A stretch of DNA of 64,000 nt from Methylobacterium sp. BTF04 (GCF_010692745.1 NZ_JAAHTB010000012.1:1-64000), one strand, 5' to 3'; counted from the first letter of the stretch, positions 48,981-57,350 are shown. Numbers and translations are program-made. The notes: generated by a model not told the origin, from the letters alone.

Positions 48981-49388
48981 TCAGTACGGGTTGCCGTTAC
49001 GCGACACATACGAGGTCGGGTCGATGGCGTCGACGGCCGAAAAGTCGACATTGTGGATGGCACTCGACCGGGCGCCAATGAACGGGCCGTTGGTGATCGG
49101 GTCGGACAGGATGCCACCGCCAAAACGATCGTTGCGGCCGTAGGGCGGCGAGTTCAGGTAGCTCGCCGTGATGAATTGCGGGTTCGTCGCCGGGTTGCTC
49201 ACCGAGCCGTTGTTGGCTTCGACCACATTGCCGGCATCGAGCCAGCTACGCGGGCGAATGCGGATCGGCAGCGGCTGGCTGACGCGGTAGCCGGCGGGGG
49301 CATAGCGGCCCTGGGCTTCGGCACCGGTGTTGGCAGCAACGCCGACGAGGGTGAGGGCGCCCATCAGGGCAATCGTAGCAGAGCGCAT
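48981..49388 (-). CDS. Small secreted hypothetical protein
   Basis: 135 residues. Signal peptide MRSATIALMGALTLVGVAANTGAEA-Q. The mature part is Asn/Pro/Ser-rich: VVEANNGSVSNPATNPQFITASYLNSPPYGRNDRFGGG, with low complexity and no Cys. Likely periplasmic. Proteins of this look are common in Methylobacterium (from memory); no function known. Its own promoter should lie in 49389-49490. Confidence 0.75.
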   Translation of the reverse strand: MRSATIALMGALTLVGVAANTGAEAQGRYAPAGYRVSQPLPIRIRPRSWLDAGNVVEANNGSVSNPATNPQFITASYLNSPPYGRNDRFGGGILSDPITNGPFIGARSSAIHNVDFSAVDAIDPTSYVSRNGNPY

Positions 49389-49492
49389 GACGCACCTTGG
49401 TGTGAGTTCGGAGTGTTCTAGGCCGGGCTTCCTTAAGAAACTCGGCCTGTCCTATGGATTGAAGACGTGCGAGCGGGGCCGTTGTTCCCGCA

Positions 49493-50383
49493 TTATGGCC
49501 GCGCTTGCGCAGTTCGCCGCAGTTCGGCCTTAATTTTTCGTGCGCGGCGCTTGTCGATCGATCCGGTCTGGCCGCCGATCTCGCGCGGCATCGCACCGGC
49601 GGCCGTGGCGCAACCTGGATCGCGCCGCGTTTCGACAGTCCGGAAGGCGGTCTCGAAGCCGGCGGCGGGCGGCCCGTTCAGAATCAGCGCGTCGAGGGCG
49701 CAGGCGATGGCGCGGGGCTCCGGCGGCTGGCCGAGGGGCGCGCACAACCATCCGTCGACACGGATCGCCGCGGCCCCGAGCGTCGCGAAGCCGGTGCAGA
49801 TTCGACGGCCGTTTCCGCTCAGGGTGGCTTCCAAGGTTTCGACCGGGCCGAACTTGGTATCGAGGCGGCCGCGCTCGCCGGTCTTGATCACCGACAATCC
49901 CGGTCCGTCGGCGCCGCGCCGGACAAGGGTGACGAACAGGCCGGGCGGCGGTTCGGAGGCTGCGCCGTCCGTGACGGTGATGCGCAGATACGGCGCTTCG
50001 ATGGCGGCGAAGTCGCCGCGCGCCAGACCGTCCTCGCGGCGCCCGGTGGCGGGATTGAGCCGGGCCGGCTCGGACCGCACCGAATCGCCGCCCTCGGGAT
50101 CGTCGAGGCGAAACCGCGGCCCGGTACTGGCCACCGGCACCACCGGTCGTGCGGCGAGACTGGCCGACGGCACGAAGGCCGCTGCCGCGATAGTGTCCGG
50201 CTGGGGAGGCGGCACAGCCGGACGCGAGACCATTGCCTCGCGCGCGAACAGACTGAGCAGCGCGATCAGGGCCACCGCCCCGGCGACCTGACCGAGGGCG
50301 CGCAGGCGACGAAACGGACGCGCACGGCGCAGCCCCGTGATCGGGCGGGCATCGTCTGAAGCGAGGTCGGGATCTGAAACCAT
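49493..50383 (-). CDS. Membrane-anchored hypothetical protein
   Basis: 296 residues. A single membrane helix at about 32-48 (LGQVAGAVALIALLSLFA) after a basic N-terminal segment, then a Pro/Ala-rich spacer and an extracytoplasmic domain with APYLRITVTDGAASEPPPGLFVTLVRRGADGPG, LETLEATLSGNGRRICTGFATLGAAAIRVDGWLCAP and a basic tail RRARKIKAELRRTAQARP. Two Cys in ICTGFA and WLCAP could form a disulfide; a third is in IACALD. I do not recognise a family, though the fold looks like a secreted domain of Rhizobiales proteins. Confidence 0.7.
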   Translation of the reverse strand: MVSDPDLASDDARPITGLRRARPFRRLRALGQVAGAVALIALLSLFAREAMVSRPAVPPPQPDTIAAAAFVPSASLAARPVVPVASTGPRFRLDDPEGGDSVRSEPARLNPATGRREDGLARGDFAAIEAPYLRITVTDGAASEPPPGLFVTLVRRGADGPGLSVIKTGERGRLDTKFGPVETLEATLSGNGRRICTGFATLGAAAIRVDGWLCAPLGQPPEPRAIACALDALILNGPPAAGFETAFRTVETRRDPGCATAAGAMPREIGGQTGSIDKRRARKIKAELRRTAQARP

Positions 50384-50617
50384 CGTCGGATTGCGCGCTC
50401 CTACTAGCGCACGATCCTCGCAGGGGCGGCGGCACCATCCGGTTTCGATGGCGGAGATCGGCCCGGCTTTCGGCCATCAGGGTAAAGCGTTCGTTGCTCG
50501 CGGCTCCACACTCATGCGCTGGCGGCATACCTCCGGCGCGCTTGCGGTGGAGCCGGTGCGACGCGATCTCTCGGTCAGCGGCGGCCTGGGCCGGCGCTCG
50601 GGAGTCTCAATCGCGCC

Positions 50618-51646
50618 ATGGTGCCTCTGTCGGTCCTCGATCTCGCCCTGGTGCCGCACGGCTTCACGCCGGCGGACGCCCTGCGCAACACCCTCGACCT
50701 CGCCCGGAACGCCGAAGCGCTCGGCTACCAGCGTTATTGGCTCGCCGAGCACCACAACATGGTCGGCATCGCCAGCGCCGCCACGGCAGTGGTGATCGGC
50801 CATGTCGCCGCCGGCACGCGGACCATTCGGGTCGGAGCGGGTGGGATCATGCTGCCCAACCACGCGCCGCTGGTCATCGCCGAACAGTTCGGCACCCTGG
50901 AGACCCTGTTTCCCGGCCGGATCGACCTCGGGCTCGGGCGCGCGCCTGGAACCGACCAGCGGACGATGCGGGCGCTCCGCCGCGTCCCCGACACCGCCGA
51001 CACCTTCCCGCAGGATGTCCTCGAACTGCAGGCCCTGTTCGGAGACCTGCAGCCGGGTCAGGCGATCCAGGCGGTGCCGGGGACCGGCCTGAAGGTGCCG
51101 CTGTGGATTCTCGGATCGAGCCTGTTCGGCGCACAACTCGCAGCCATGCTCGGGCTGCCCTATGCGTTCGCCTCGCATTTCGCGCCCGACGCATTGCTGT
51201 CGGCGCTCACCACCTACCGCGCGCGCTTCGCGCCCTCGGCTCAGGCTGAGGTCCCGCACGCCATGGTGGGGGTGAACGTCGTCGTCGCCGAGACCGATGC
51301 GGAGGCCCGCCGCCTGTTCACCTCGGCCCAGCAGCAATTCACCAATCTGTTTCGCGGCACCCGCGGCCTGCTGCGGCCGCCCCTCGACGACATCGAGACC
51401 TACTGGTCGCCCGCCGAGAAAGCCCAGGCCTCCGCCATGCTGAAACGCTCGTTCGTCGGGTCCCGCGAGACGGTGAAGCGCGGCCTTCAGGCCTTCCTCG
51501 CAGAAACCGGCGCCGACGAGCTGTTGGTGGCCTCGGCGATCCACGACCACGCCGCACGGGTGCACTCCTATGCGCTCCTTGCCGAGATTGGACGGGATCT
51601 GCACCGGCCGGAGGCGGCGGAGCCGGTGGCGTTGCGGGTGGCCTGA
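50618..51646 (+). CDS. LLM-class flavin-dependent oxidoreductase (luciferase-like)
   Basis: 342 residues. LLM landmarks: [88 protein letters not shown]. This is the MsnO8/LuxA-like alkanal-monooxygenase subgroup, using FMN reduced by a partner. C-terminal helices [26 protein letters not shown] are as in that subgroup. Substrate unknown. Last ordinary gene before the accessory stretch. Confidence 0.92.
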   Translation: MVPLSVLDLALVPHGFTPADALRNTLDLARNAEALGYQRYWLAEHHNMVGIASAATAVVIGHVAAGTRTIRVGAGGIMLPNHAPLVIAEQFGTLETLFPGRIDLGLGRAPGTDQRTMRALRRVPDTADTFPQDVLELQALFGDLQPGQAIQAVPGTGLKVPLWILGSSLFGAQLAAMLGLPYAFASHFAPDALLSALTTYRARFAPSAQAEVPHAMVGVNVVVAETDAEARRLFTSAQQQFTNLFRGTRGLLRPPLDDIETYWSPAEKAQASAMLKRSFVGSRETVKRGLQAFLAETGADELLVASAIHDHAARVHSYALLAEIGRDLHRPEAAEPVALRVA

Positions 51647-51689
51647 TCACCGGTTCGGCGGCGGCGAAAGTCTGTATTTGGCAACATAG

Positions 51690-51815
51690 ACGTCGACCAG
51701 CGATGCCGACATGTTCGCGCTCTACCTGGTCTGGTACAACTTCGTGAAGAAGCACCAGGTGAGTGCAGCTATGGTCGCTGGCGCGTCTGATAGGCCTCGG
51801 AGATGGAAGACATAG
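51690..51815 (+). pseudogene. Transposase C-terminal remnant
   Basis: A stop-free run reads TSTSDADMFALYLVWYNFVKKH and then QVSAAMVAGASDRPRRWKT before a stop. The motif D-M-F-A-L-Y-L-V-W-Y-N-F-V-K-K-H followed by S-A-A-M-V-A-G is the C-terminal end of a DDE-type insertion-sequence transposase (...NFVxxHxxLRxSPAMAAG in intact ones); here the LRxSP part is deleted. No start, catalytic residues or inverted repeats are left. It marks past insertion at the edge of the accessory region. Confidence 0.75.
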
Positions 51816-52000
51816 CGGCGATGGTAGAGGCCGCTGCGGAGGCCGCCAGCAAATATAGCTTCGGTAAAAAGTCTTCAAACCTCGGCGACGACAGCGAGTG
51901 CTTTTTTGATCGAACATTGGCGGCGCATCCAGCGGCGCAGCGAGAAGGGACCGTAGGGGTGTTGACAGTCGTTAACAGCGGTGTACATTGGCTTCGCTGA
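51803..52000 (+). CDS. Possible small protein, doubtful
   Basis: 65-residue frame MEDIAAMVEAAAEAASKYSFG... that starts inside the transposase remnant and ends at the start of the HicA-like gene. The N-terminal helix is plausible but there is no good ribosome site and no family I recognise. The second half of the frame overlaps the promoter and operator of the next gene, which argues against it being real. Confidence 0.25.
   Translation: MEDIAAMVEAAAEAASKYSFGKKSSNLGDDSECFFDRTLAAHPAAQREGTVGVLTVVNSGVHWLR
51961..51978 (+). promoter_or_regulatory. Operator-like 10-base-phased direct repeat
   Basis: GTTGACAG (51961-51968) and GTTAACAG (51971-51978) repeat with a 10-base period, so both fall on one face of the helix and overlap the -35 box and spacer. 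Such placement suits repression by the HTH protein encoded downstream; that link is inferred. Confidence 0.45.
51962..51989 (+). promoter_or_regulatory. Sigma-70 promoter of the HicA-like/HTH pair
   Basis: TTGACA (51962-51967), 16-base spacer, TACATT (51984-51989). Transcription should begin about 51995-51998, just before the ATG at 52000. It is the clearest -35/-10 pair I found in the window. Confidence 0.7.
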
Positions 52001-52254
52001 TGGGAGCAAGGCCCCGTCACCCAAACAAGGAGATAGAAGCCGCTGTCGATGCCGCGATAAGTGCTGGTTGGACCTGGACCAAAGTGTCAGGCCATGCCTG
52101 GGGTCGCCTGTGGTGCCCTCATAACGATCGCGACGGTTGTCGGATTTCTGTCTGGTCCACTCCAAAACACCCGACCGCGCACGCTAACGATATCGCGCGC
52201 GCCGTCATGCGCTGTAACCACTGCGGTGAGGAGCCTGATGATGAAGGCGTTTGA
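52000..52254 (+). CDS. HicA-like small protein (candidate toxin)
   Basis: 84 residues from the ATG at 52000. Order of elements: N-terminal helix HPNKEIEAAVDAAISAGW, the turn KVSGHAWGRLWCP with a His (residue 32) where HicA has its catalytic His in GSH, a beta strand CRISVWSTPKHP and a last helix ANDIARAVMRC. This matches the double-stranded-RNA-binding layout of HicA mRNA interferases, although Trp and Cys are more common than usual. Four Cys (39, 47, 72, 75; HCGEE near the end) could hold a metal. The ATG is close to the predicted transcript start and lacks a ribosome site, so it may be read from a leaderless mRNA. The stop overlaps the HTH gene. Confidence 0.72.
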   Translation: MGARPRHPNKEIEAAVDAAISAGWTWTKVSGHAWGRLWCPHNDRDGCRISVWSTPKHPTAHANDIARAVMRCNHCGEEPDDEGV

Positions 52255-52753
52255 GTTCACGATCATAGCATCTGGGCTGGACCCCTTCGCTGACGATTTC
52301 GAAAATCGTTTCTTCGAGGCGGGCTGCGATGACGCGACCATTTCCTTTCAAAAAGGCGTGATCCTACTCGACTTTACCCGAGAGCAAGCTTCGTTTGGTG
52401 CCGCCGTCAAAAGCGCAATTGCGAACATCGAAGCCGCAGGCGCTTGCGTGCTACGCGTCGAACCTGACCACCTCGTCAGCTTGGCTGATATCGCAAAACG
52501 ATCTGGCCTGACCAAGGCGGCTATCTCGCTTTATGCAAAGGGTGATCGCCGCGAGGACTTTCCGTGCCCTGTGGCCTGCCTCACTTCGAACCATGCCCTG
52601 TGGGATTGGGCTGACGTGGCGTCTTGGCTTTACGTTAAAGGAACTGTTGCTGAAGAAATATGTACCCAGGCTCGATTTGTAAGATCTATGAACTACGATC
52701 TCGAAAGCCGTATTTTATCTGAGAAGAATTCGTACTGCGATGCAGCTGCCTAA
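52238..52753 (+). CDS. HTH-domain partner of the HicA-like protein (candidate antitoxin/regulator)
   Basis: 171 residues from ATG at 52238 or 52241, with GAGGAG just upstream, overlapping the HicA-like gene by 17 bases. N-terminal alpha/beta domain (about 1-75): KAFEFTIIASGLDPFADDFENRFFEAGCDDATISF, VILLDFTREQASFGAAVKSAI. Then a helix-turn-helix at about 79-130: LVSLADIAKRSGLTKAAISLYAKGDRR and ALWDWADVASWLYV, like AlpA/MerR-type DNA binders. Partner of the upstream gene by overlap. It looks like a HicB in concept (partner domain plus HTH) but not in sequence. It might be an antitoxin that also represses the shared promoter. Confidence 0.75.
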   Translation: MMKAFEFTIIASGLDPFADDFENRFFEAGCDDATISFQKGVILLDFTREQASFGAAVKSAIANIEAAGACVLRVEPDHLVSLADIAKRSGLTKAAISLYAKGDRREDFPCPVACLTSNHALWDWADVASWLYVKGTVAEEICTQARFVRSMNYDLESRILSEKNSYCDAAA

Positions 52754-53052
52754 TATAAATTCCGCTCTGGCGGGGTTTGTATTAGATTTTTTGATGACCT
52801 AAACTCATTTTAGAGCGTTTGATGAAGTCGCTCACCCAGCTCCCACCCACGTGACTAACGATAATGCTGTAATTGGGGCACTATGACTATGCCGATGATA
52901 CGCAGCAGGTGGGCTACCGAATTATCTGGACGCGCTTAAAAGGCACTATCCGAGCCCGAGGTCCTGCGCGAATCCCCGCACCAGTGAAGAAAGTCCGACA
53001 CTGAGTACCCGCTGGCAGCGTGCGGGTTCGACCTTCAGCAAAAACTGTGAAT
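52754..53052. other. Low-GC spacer after the HTH gene
   Basis: 299 bases, AT-richer than the chromosome. It has the weak terminator above and a small inverted repeat (GAGCG at 52813-52817 with CGCTC at 52829-52833). Short frames give protein-like scraps (about 52880-52940), too short to assign. It may hold insertion debris. Confidence 0.4.
52762..52800 (+). terminator. Weak terminator-like end of the HicA-like/HTH unit
   Basis: CCGC (52762-52765) and GCGG (52770-52773) can pair around TCTG; a T-rich run (GGTTTGTATTAGATTTTTT) follows. The stem is short, so this is a low-confidence terminator. Confidence 0.35.
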
Positions 53053-53436
53053 TCAGGACTTTTGCATCAGCCGTGAGGGCCAGCCCACGCGGACGAGAAG
53101 GCCATCGGGCCCGGATACACCGAACTCATAGAGGCCCCATTCGCGGTGACAAAGGATGCCGCCGGGGCGGATGATCAGATCGTCTACCCGTGCGGCGATG
53201 GTTTCGACGTCAGGGGTGCGGATGAAAATGCCGAACGGGTTGTGCGCTGCTGGCACTGACCAGGGACCGTCCTCTGCTTGAGTCAGGTGAACCTCGCAGC
53301 CCCAGCCGGCCATGATGATATAGTTGCTTTCGCCACCTGCGCGCGTGAAGCCCAGACGCTCCCAGAACGGGATGGCGGCTTGCAAGTCGTTATTGGGTAC
53401 AATGGCGAAAGCGCCGACGGTCGGGGTCTCAAGCAT
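53053..53436 (-). CDS. VOC-family (glyoxalase/bleomycin-resistance-like) protein
   Basis: 127 residues from the ATG at 53436 (MLETPTVGAFAIV); a TTG at 53466 is possible. VOC pattern: AIPFWERLGFTRAGGESNYIIMAGWGCEVHLTQ in the first half, FGIFIRTPDVETIAARVDDLI and LYEFGVSGPDGLLVRVGWP in the second; His in EVHL and Glu in YEFG are at metal-ligand sites. It resembles bleomycin-binding proteins that have a betaalphabetabetabeta repeat pair. Substrate unknown. No strong ribosome site. Confidence 0.85.
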   Translation of the reverse strand: MLETPTVGAFAIVPNNDLQAAIPFWERLGFTRAGGESNYIIMAGWGCEVHLTQAEDGPWSVPAAHNPFGIFIRTPDVETIAARVDDLIIRPGGILCHREWGLYEFGVSGPDGLLVRVGWPSRLMQKS

Positions 53437-53920
53437 GGCGGGAGGGTAACACGGGGTCGTGCTCAAATCAGAAGTATGGAACGGGTTCTCTAGTCACCCC
53501 GGCCTCTGCCTTCCACCGCCTCGCGGACCCGCTGCGCGTGTAGGGACCAAGCATCAGATTTCGACCACTGGCTGAGATTGACGTCCTCATGGCCCTCCCT
53601 CGACAGCAAGGGTGGGGCGAGAACCGGGGGCCCTGGATTTCAAACCGACCCACTGCTGCGCGCCGCGTGCACTTGACAGCAAACGAGCCTCGGCGTCTTG
53701 CTCCCGCCCTTCAATCGATCCGCGTCGCCGTCTGCGCCGTGGATGACGGGGCGTGCCGCGTGTCGCGGTCCGCAATCCCTGCTTCGCCGACAGGCCGCCG
53801 TCCTTTTCACGGGGAGCGGTGCCGGGCAGGAGGGGCCCTAACCGGACGCGCGGGACCGAAGGACGCCGCGAACACCGCGCGCCACTCCGGCCCTGGCGCG
53901 CCCAAGCGGAGTGGTGAGAC
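53437..53920. other. Gene-free stretch upstream of asd
   Basis: 484 bases with no protein-like frame. A TTGACA at 53673-53678 could be the -35 of the asd promoter, but no good -10 box follows. Frames running into asd from here lack family content. Confidence 0.45.
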
Positions 53921-54952
53921 ATGGGTTACAAGGTCGCCGTCGTCGGCGCGACGGGCAATGTGGGCCGCGAGATGCTCGACATCCTGGCCGAGCGGGCATT
54001 CCCCGCCGACGAGGTGGTGGCGCTCGCCTCGCGCCGCTCCATGGGTCAGGAAGTCTCCTTCGGCGACGCGATCCTGAAGGTGAAGGCGCTCGATTCCTAC
54101 GATTTCTCCGACACCGACATCTGCCTGATGTCGGCGGGCGGCGAGATTTCGAAGGAATGGTCGCCGCGCATCGGCCAGGCCGGCTGCGTCGTGATCGATA
54201 ACTCGTCGGCGTTCCGCTACCATCAGGACGTGCCGCTGATCGTGCCGGAGGTGAACCCCGAGGCGATCGTGGGCTTCTCCAAGCTCAACATCATCGCCAA
54301 CCCGAACTGCTCGACGGCGCAGTTGGTAGTGGCGCTGAAGCCTCTCCACGACGTCTCCCGGATCAAGCGCGTGGTGGTGGCGACCTATCAGTCGGTGTCC
54401 GGCGCCGGCAAGGACGCCATGGACGAGCTGTTCCAGCAGACCCGCTCGGTCTTCACCGCCGGACAGATGACCATGGAGAAGTTTCCCAAGCGCATCGCCT
54501 TCAACGTGATCCCGCAGATCGACGTGTTCCTCGACGACGGCTCCACCAAGGAAGAGTGGAAGATGGTCGCCGAGACCAAGAAGATGCTCGATCCCAAGAT
54601 CAAGCTCACGGCCACCTGCGTGCGCGTGCCGGTGTTCATCGGCCATGCCGAGGCGGTGAATGTCGAGTTCGAGGAGCCGATGACCGCCGAGCAGGCCACC
54701 GCGATCCTGCGCTCGGCGCCGGGCATCCTGGTGGTCGATAAGCGCGAGCCCGGCGGCTACATGACCCCGCACGAGGCGGCGGGCGAGGATGCCACCTACG
54801 TTTCGCGCATCCGCGAGGATTCTACCGTGGAGAACGGCCTGTCGTTCTGGTGCGTCGCCGACAACCTGCGCAAGGGCGCCGCGCTCAACACCGTGCAGAT
54901 CGCCGAGATGCTGGTGAACCGCAAGCTACTGAAGCGCCGGTCCGCCGCCTGA
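53921..54952 (+). CDS. asd: Aspartate-semialdehyde dehydrogenase
   Basis: 343 residues. NADP-binding start KVAVVGATGNVGREMLDIL, then the catalytic Cys in ANPNCSTAQLVVALKPL, VVVATYQSVSGAGKDAMDEL, VPVFIGHAEAVNVEFE (substrate Arg/His region) and DDSTVENGLSFWCVADNLRKGAALN-type C-terminal. It makes aspartate semialdehyde for lysine, threonine, methionine and diaminopimelate synthesis. It separates the two accessory parts. Confidence 0.98.
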   Translation: MGYKVAVVGATGNVGREMLDILAERAFPADEVVALASRRSMGQEVSFGDAILKVKALDSYDFSDTDICLMSAGGEISKEWSPRIGQAGCVVIDNSSAFRYHQDVPLIVPEVNPEAIVGFSKLNIIANPNCSTAQLVVALKPLHDVSRIKRVVVATYQSVSGAGKDAMDELFQQTRSVFTAGQMTMEKFPKRIAFNVIPQIDVFLDDGSTKEEWKMVAETKKMLDPKIKLTATCVRVPVFIGHAEAVNVEFEEPMTAEQATAILRSAPGILVVDKREPGGYMTPHEAAGEDATYVSRIREDSTVENGLSFWCVADNLRKGAALNTVQIAEMLVNRKLLKRRSAA

Positions 54953-55000
54953 GGCAGCTCGCCCCCTGTCCGCATCGGACCGGGGCCCTGTCCGACAATC

Positions 55001-55030
55001 GACGCCGTCCCGCTCGCGGGGCGGCGTTTT
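55001..55030 (+). terminator. Terminator of asd
   Basis: GACGCCGTCCCGC pairs with GCGGGGCGGCGTT around a TC loop (55001-55026), one mismatch, then TTTTGCG. Strong intrinsic terminator 50 bases past the asd stop. Confidence 0.85.
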
Positions 55031-55139
55031 GCGTTCGGGACCCTCCGCGCCGTAAGGGTGCCGGCGCGCATTTATCTTGAATTTTTTCCTATATTCCCGT
55101 ATCCGTCAATGGAACAGAACGTGAACGTAGGAGACCCCG

Positions 55140-56237
55140 ATGTCAGAGCCCGACCGCCGCAGCGTTGCCGCAACGGCGCATGACATCGCCGCGATGCGCC
55201 ACCTCCTGGCGCTGCTGTCGGCGGAAACGAAGCTGGTCCGGGTCCGTCACCTGCTGCGCAAGTACAGCCCCGATCAGCTTCGCGTACCAGCCGGCCAGAG
55301 CGATGGGGGGCAGTGGGTCTCGCCGGGAGGCGGTTCGGACGGCGGGTCGCTTGCGCGAATCGCCGGTGGCCGCGGGCAATGGGCTTCCCTTGTGGACGGT
55401 GATTCGGCCGTGCAGCGCACGCTGTTGGCAGGCGGCGGCGAAGTTCTGTCCATCCGGGTCCGCTCCGGACCTGGCGAGTGGGACGAACACCACAGGGTCA
55501 CCACGCCGGATGGGGAGATCCGGGTCTTCGAGAATTCAGGGCCCCTCCAGACGATCCGTGACGGGCAGACGGGCGAGGTGCTGTCGCGCAGTACGTTCAG
55601 GCCGTCGGGCATCGAGGCTGATGCGACTGTCCAGCCGGCCTTTCTGCCGGGAACGGTCGTCGTCCCGCCGGTCATCAAGGCCACGATCGAAGCAGCGCTG
55701 CTGCTCTTCACCGTCCTGGCTGGGAAAGGTCCGAAATTCGGCGAGGATCCCGGCACCGAAGCGCTCCGTTTTGATTTCGATCCAGCAGAAAAGATGGAAT
55801 TTCCGACCGTCTGGGTTGGCCGAGTCGATAACGCGACACTCGACCAAGTGTGTCCGCACCACCAGGAAGTCCAAGCCGTGACAGATGAGGCCACAAAGCG
55901 GCTGACGGCACTGAACCCAAATCTCAACAAGAGGGCGCTCGGAAGTGTCATTCATTTCGATATTGCTGAGACATTCCGCAAGCGGAACTACCCCGAAATC
56001 AAGGTTGAGTTTTCTCTGGACAAAACAACTGGAAAAATAGCAGATTACGGCAACCCAAATTCGGCGCGACTCGATATCTATGAGCTGGGGCCAGATCAGA
56101 TGGTCTGCGTGTACGATCCCAAGACAAGTCTAGCAGGACTTTACTGGGAACGAGCCCTCGTCTTGGCCAGAGCCGCCAAGCGACATTTCCCCACCTCGCG
56201 AGGTATCATCATGATTCAGGTTCGGCCCCGACCATGA
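55140..56237 (+). CDS. Putative polymorphic toxin with C-terminal PD-(D/E)XK-like nuclease
   Basis: 365 residues, with AGGAGA just upstream of the ATG and an AT-rich stretch (TATATT at 55090) before it. N-terminal module to about residue 60: LVRVRHLLRKYSPDQLRVP AGQSDGGQWV, a short conserved block seen in Methylobacterium and phage-related proteins (from memory). A Gly-rich linker and a middle beta-rich segment follow. The C-terminal ~110 residues contain ARLDIYELG (Asp312) and VCVYDPKTS (Asp326, Lys328), a D...D-x-K pattern fitting a restriction-endonuclease-like core, ending in RGIIMIQVRPRP. No signal peptide, so export would need T6SS or another route. Overlaps the immunity candidate by 4 bp (ATGA). 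Confidence 0.7.
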   Translation: MSEPDRRSVAATAHDIAAMRHLLALLSAETKLVRVRHLLRKYSPDQLRVPAGQSDGGQWVSPGGGSDGGSLARIAGGRGQWASLVDGDSAVQRTLLAGGGEVLSIRVRSGPGEWDEHHRVTTPDGEIRVFENSGPLQTIRDGQTGEVLSRSTFRPSGIEADATVQPAFLPGTVVVPPVIKATIEAALLLFTVLAGKGPKFGEDPGTEALRFDFDPAEKMEFPTVWVGRVDNATLDQVCPHHQEVQAVTDEATKRLTALNPNLNKRALGSVIHFDIAETFRKRNYPEIKVEFSLDKTTGKIADYGNPNSARLDIYELGPDQMVCVYDPKTSLAGLYWERALVLARAAKRHFPTSRGIIMIQVRPRP

Positions 56238-56929
56238 CGACCGCCCGACAGATCAAAGGCCTGTCCGCGCCGCTTCTCGCGCGCAACCCCGATCTCGTGG
56301 ATTCCGGACGGAAGACTTTATGGCTCGCACCGATCGATCACGTCGGGCGGAAGATCTTGATCGATCGAACGTCCAACCCAGACTGTTGTGTCGTCAGCTG
56401 GCATGTCGTCGAACTATTCATGCCTGATGCCAGATCATGGTACGGCCTGGGACGCTGCGGCGGTGACGTTTCCCGGTCCGAGCATTTCCCGGGCGGAAGA
56501 GGCTGGTATTGGTCCGATCCGACGATCTACGAGGATTTCGTCGATCGCGTCGAGGCGGACGCGTTGCCGTTGCTCCGGTCCCTGGACACGACGCGCAAGT
56601 GTCTCGAATTCCAGCGCAGCGACCCGCAGCGAAGCGGTTATCTGAATCATCATTGGCATCTGGGTGCCTGCATCGCGCTCGGCGAGATCGAAAGGGCGCA
56701 GGAGCTTTGGTCCGAGCTGAGACGGAGCGACGTCGCGGAGCGGACTTACGAAAACCCAGCGGAACAGTTCGTTGAAATGCGCCTTCGCGCGCTCGAAAGG
56801 CCGCTGCGGTCCGGGGACCGCGAAGCACTTTGCGCCCTGCTGGCGCAATGGGAGGCGGAAATCCTCGTCGGGAGCCCCGTGGAGCCGTACTGGCTGCGGA
56901 CTGCGTTTCCGCTGGAGGGCGTTCGCTGA
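56234..56929 (+). CDS. Putative immunity protein, paired with the toxin
   Basis: 231 residues; the ATG overlaps the toxin stop (ATGA), so the two are translationally coupled. No signal peptide, no membrane helix; probably cytosolic, alpha-rich in its second half (GYLNHHWHLGACIALGEIERAQELWSELRRSD). It is paralogous to the gene at 57351: shared IK-L...ARNPDL start, IDRT, FPGG/LPGGW, SDP, VEADALPLLRSL, and ending TAFPLE / TPFPLE. Immunity is inferred from gene order and the paralogue beside a toxin remnant, not from a known family. Confidence 0.65.
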   Translation: MTTARQIKGLSAPLLARNPDLVDSGRKTLWLAPIDHVGRKILIDRTSNPDCCVVSWHVVELFMPDARSWYGLGRCGGDVSRSEHFPGGRGWYWSDPTIYEDFVDRVEADALPLLRSLDTTRKCLEFQRSDPQRSGYLNHHWHLGACIALGEIERAQELWSELRRSDVAERTYENPAEQFVEMRLRALERPLRSGDREALCALLAQWEAEILVGSPVEPYWLRTAFPLEGVR

Positions 56930-56963
56930 CGCCCGTTACCTCGATCGCGTCCCGAATCAGCAC

Positions 56964-56995
56964 TGGTTGCAGTCATGAAGCTGCGGTTCGGGAGT
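56964..56995. repeat. 32-base direct repeat, copy 1
   Basis: Sequence begins TGGTTGCAGTCATGAAGCTG and ends CGGTTCGGGAGT. Copy 2 at 58181-58212 differs only by one base (A to G at position 16). Copy 1 lies right at the left end of the toxin remnant. Confidence 0.9.
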
Positions 56996-57332
56996 TCGCG
57001 TCCGTCAGTTGCCGCGCAAGTACAGCCCCGATCAGCCACGGGCGCCGGCCGGCCAGAGCGATGGGGGACGGCGGGTCAAGAATAGTCGAACTTTATCAGG
57101 CGTCCGCTTGCTCGAAGAAAACGCCGTTGTTTCGGATGGAATCCAGATCCGGTCATTCTCTAGCCACGGCGATACATCGCTAAGCTGTGATCAACGCCAT
57201 TCCGTTCTCAACGTCGCTGATTCGAGTATAGTCTTTAAAATCCGTAGCAATGTCCGAACGATAAGGGAGTGGAACTCCTGCGAACTTGTCGGGCGGAGCA
57301 CATCGACGGCTTCTAGACTCGCGTGCAATTAA
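56979..57332 (+). pseudogene. Truncated toxin copy lacking the nuclease domain
   Basis: Stop-free frame from 56979 to 57332. It reads VRVRQLPRKYSPDQPRAPAG then QSDGG, matching the intact toxin's VRVRHLLRKYSPDQ...AGQSDGG (residues about 33-58); then IQIRSFSSHG, RHSVLNVADSSIVFKIRSNV, RTIREWNSCELVGRSTST, which align with the toxin's middle part (SIRVRSGPG, HRVTTPDGEIRVFENSG, QTIRDGQTGEVLSRSTF). A stop at 57332 comes before any nuclease motif. A TTG at 57009 could start it. It seems a decayed partial copy; short product translation cannot be excluded. Confidence 0.7.
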
Positions 57333-57350
57333 CCAATTCGGATTGAGCAC

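Noticed and set aside
52870..52990. Scrap reading YDYADDTQQVGYRIIWTRLK
   Set aside because: Too short and without start, neighbours or a motif I can place; may be insertion debris or chance.
53589..53920. Frames leading into asd
   Set aside because: Arg/Pro/Ala-rich with no recognisable motif, and asd has a clear N-terminus at 53921.
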